Shown in pieces: positions 5,514-6,847 of a stretch of 6,847 bases of DNA. The position numbers and the translations under genes were made by a program. The notes below the pieces were generated by a model. That model made no database searches, had not been told where the DNA came from, and was given only the letters and a program-made list of their open reading frames with translations. The stretch spans positions 1 through 6,847 of the forward strand of contig JAUNRL010000060.1 in NCBI GenBank assembly GCA_030535715.1, read 5' to 3'. Numbering within the stretch: position 1 is the first letter of the stretch; the number at the start of each line of letters is the position of its first letter. This DNA is from Bacillota bacterium (GTDB taxonomy: Bacteria; Bacillota; Clostridia; Peptostreptococcales; Anaerovoracaceae).

Positions 5514-6847
5514 ATGACGAAGAAACAACGGAATCAGCTGATCAGAATCATCGCTGCGCTTATCCTGGTGATCGTGCTTCATTTCATTGAGATGAATCGT
5601 CTGATGATGTTTCTCCTATATCTGATTCCCTATCTGATCGTTGGCGGAGATATCCTGAAAAAGGCGGCCGGGGGGATCTTGAACAGGCAGCCCCTGGACG
5701 AAAATCTACTGATGGCGACAGCGACGATCGGCGCCATGGCGCTGGCTGTCAGCCGGACCGGCGACTATTCTGAAGCCGTAGCCGTCATGCTTTTCTATCA
5801 GATCGGCGAGTTTTTCCAGAGCTGCGCCGTGGGACACAGCCGGCGCAGCATCGGTGAACTGATGGATGTCCGGCCGGACTACGCCAATCTGGAAGGCCCG
5901 GAGGGCATTCAGAAGACGGATCCCGACGAGGTGGAAATCGGCGCGGTGATTCTGGTCCGGCCCGGGGAGAAGATTCCCATCGACGGAGTCGTCGAAGAAG
6001 GACAGGCCAGCCTGGATACCAGCGCACTGACCGGGGAAAGCGTTCCCCGATCCGCCGGCCCCGGGGATGAGGTGCTGAGCGGGTGCATCAACCTGAACGG
6101 CGTGCTCCGGATTCGCACGACCTGCGCGTTCGACGAATCCACTGCGTCCAGAATTCTGGATCTGATGGAAAACGCCAGTTCCAGAAAAGCCCGTTCCGAA
6201 CGGTTCATTTCCCGCTTCGCCCGGATCTACACGCCGGTGGTCGTCTTCAGCGCCCTGGCGCTGGCCCTTGTTCCGCCGCTTATTCAGATGGGCATCAGCG
6301 GGCAGGCCGACTGGGGCGAGTGGGTATACCGGGCGCTGACATTCCTGGTCATCAGTTGTCCCTGCGCGCTGGTGATCAGCGTGCCCCTCAGTTTCTTTTC
6401 CGGTATCGGCGGCGCCAGCCGGCAGGGCATCCTGATTAAGGGCGCCAATTTTCTGGAGACCCTGGCAGGCGTCCGCACGGTGGTCATGGACAAGACCGGA
6501 ACACTGACCCAGGGAGTATTCGCGGTGACAAAGGTGGAACTGGCATCCGGGACAGATGAGGCACCGGAAGGTGACGCGATGACGGAGGAGAGGCTTCTGG
6601 CTCTGGCCGCCGCCGCGGAGAGACATTCCTCCCATCCCATCGCGCTGGCGCTGAAAGCGGCAGCCGGAAAGACCGGCTGTGGGGCGGGCGAAGCAGCCGG
6701 ACCGCGGGAAAAAGAAGGAAGAACAGCAGCTGTCAGCACGGCCGGAATCGAACCGGTGAGCGATGTGCAGGAGATCGCCGGACATGGAATCCGCGCGCGG
6801 GCAGGCGGGCATATTGTATGCGTCGGCAACCGAAAGCTGATGGCGGC
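5514..6847 (+). CDS. cadA: P1B-type Zn/Cd/Pb-transporting ATPase, CadA/ZntA-like (partial, 3' end outside window)
   Basis: An inner-membrane pump that exports divalent heavy metals from the cytoplasm using ATP. The frame is open for 444 codons and runs off the window. Membrane segments are visible near residues 9-25, 31-48, 65-80, 87-106, 238-259 and 271-302. The actuator domain holds TGES (173-176), the sixth segment the metal-site motif Cys-Pro-Cys (282-284 in SCPCALVISVP), the phosphorylation site is Asp326 in DKTGTLT, and the nucleotide domain has SSHPIA with His374-Pro375 and GHGIRA (423-428). CPCALVISxP is the pattern of the Zn/Cd/Pb subgroup (P1B-2). No HMA domain precedes the first membrane segment; that function sits in the small gene just upstream. 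The nucleotide domain contains a Gly/Ala/Glu-rich stretch at about 382-410. The ATG is preceded by AAGGTGA at 5503-5509. Metal choice among Zn, Cd, Pb and Co cannot be settled because the last two membrane segments are missing. Confidence 0.95.
   Translation, partial: MTKKQRNQLIRIIAALILVIVLHFIEMNRLMMFLLYLIPYLIVGGDILKKAAGGILNRQPLDENLLMATATIGAMALAVSRTGDYSEAVAVMLFYQIGEFFQSCAVGHSRRSIGELMDVRPDYANLEGPEGIQKTDPDEVEIGAVILVRPGEKIPIDGVVEEGQASLDTSALTGESVPRSAGPGDEVLSGCINLNGVLRIRTTCAFDESTASRILDLMENASSRKARSERFISRFARIYTPVVVFSALALALVPPLIQMGISGQADWGEWVYRALTFLVISCPCALVISVPLSFFSGIGGASRQGILIKGANFLETLAGVRTVVMDKTGTLTQGVFAVTKVELASGTDEAPEGDAMTEERLLALAAAAERHSSHPIALALKAAAGKTGCGAGEAAGPREKEGRTAAVSTAGIEPVSDVQEIAGHGIRARAGGHIVCVGNRKLMA

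Noticed and set aside
5706..6812. Long open frame of 368 codons on the - strand
   Set aside because: It lies opposite the ATPase, whose + strand translation has every P1B motif. The antisense product is Pro/Gly/His/Arg-rich without a recognisable domain; such frames are common opposite GC-rich codons.

Overview
The window looks like a piece of a moderately GC-rich chromosome from a low-complexity-SD user such as a Firmicute (Bacillota, probably Clostridia-like). This is inferred from strong AGGAGG-type ribosome binding sites, tight co-directional gene packing, the order acidic-tailed protein (probably PlsY) then gpsA, and a CadC/CadA-like metal-efflux locus. No species can be named from the sequence alone.

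Left part (1-4642, all + strand): the last 34 codons of an upstream protein with a Glu/Lys/Pro-rich tail overlap the start of gpsA (glycerol-3-phosphate dehydrogenase). This is followed with no gap by miaB (tRNA methylthiotransferase), which overlaps by 4 bases a LacI-family regulator. Fourteen bases later comes a flavin/iron-sulfur dehydrogenase of the dihydroorotate/dihydropyrimidine dehydrogenase superfamily, which is broken by a frameshifting small deletion near its 5' end. The first genes are housekeeping (phospholipid precursor synthesis, tRNA modification). The LacI regulator and the broken dehydrogenase look like a two-gene metabolic module attached to the end of the operon. A hairpin at 4655-4679 closes this block.

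Right part (4697-6847): a heavy-metal resistance locus. An ArsR/SmtB-family repressor is on the - strand. Divergent from it is a + strand operon of a 72-residue free-standing heavy-metal-binding (HMA) protein and a P1B-type metal-transporting ATPase that runs off the end of the window. The ATPase carries no HMA domain of its own. The small protein has a DCxxC metal site, which points to Zn/Cd/Pb rather than Cu. The 184-base divergent region holds a near-ideal extended -10 promoter for the efflux operon, an 18-base imperfect palindrome just downstream of its start that fits an ArsR-type operator, and a second sigma-70-like promoter for the repressor gene. The expected circuit is metal-free repressor blocking the efflux promoter, and metal binding releasing it.

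There is no gene-free stretch longer than about 200 bases. I found no mobile element, CRISPR array, tRNA or rRNA. I see no convincing undescribed system. The points most worth checking are the disrupted dehydrogenase, its unusual residue at the usual catalytic position, and the split HMA/ATPase arrangement.
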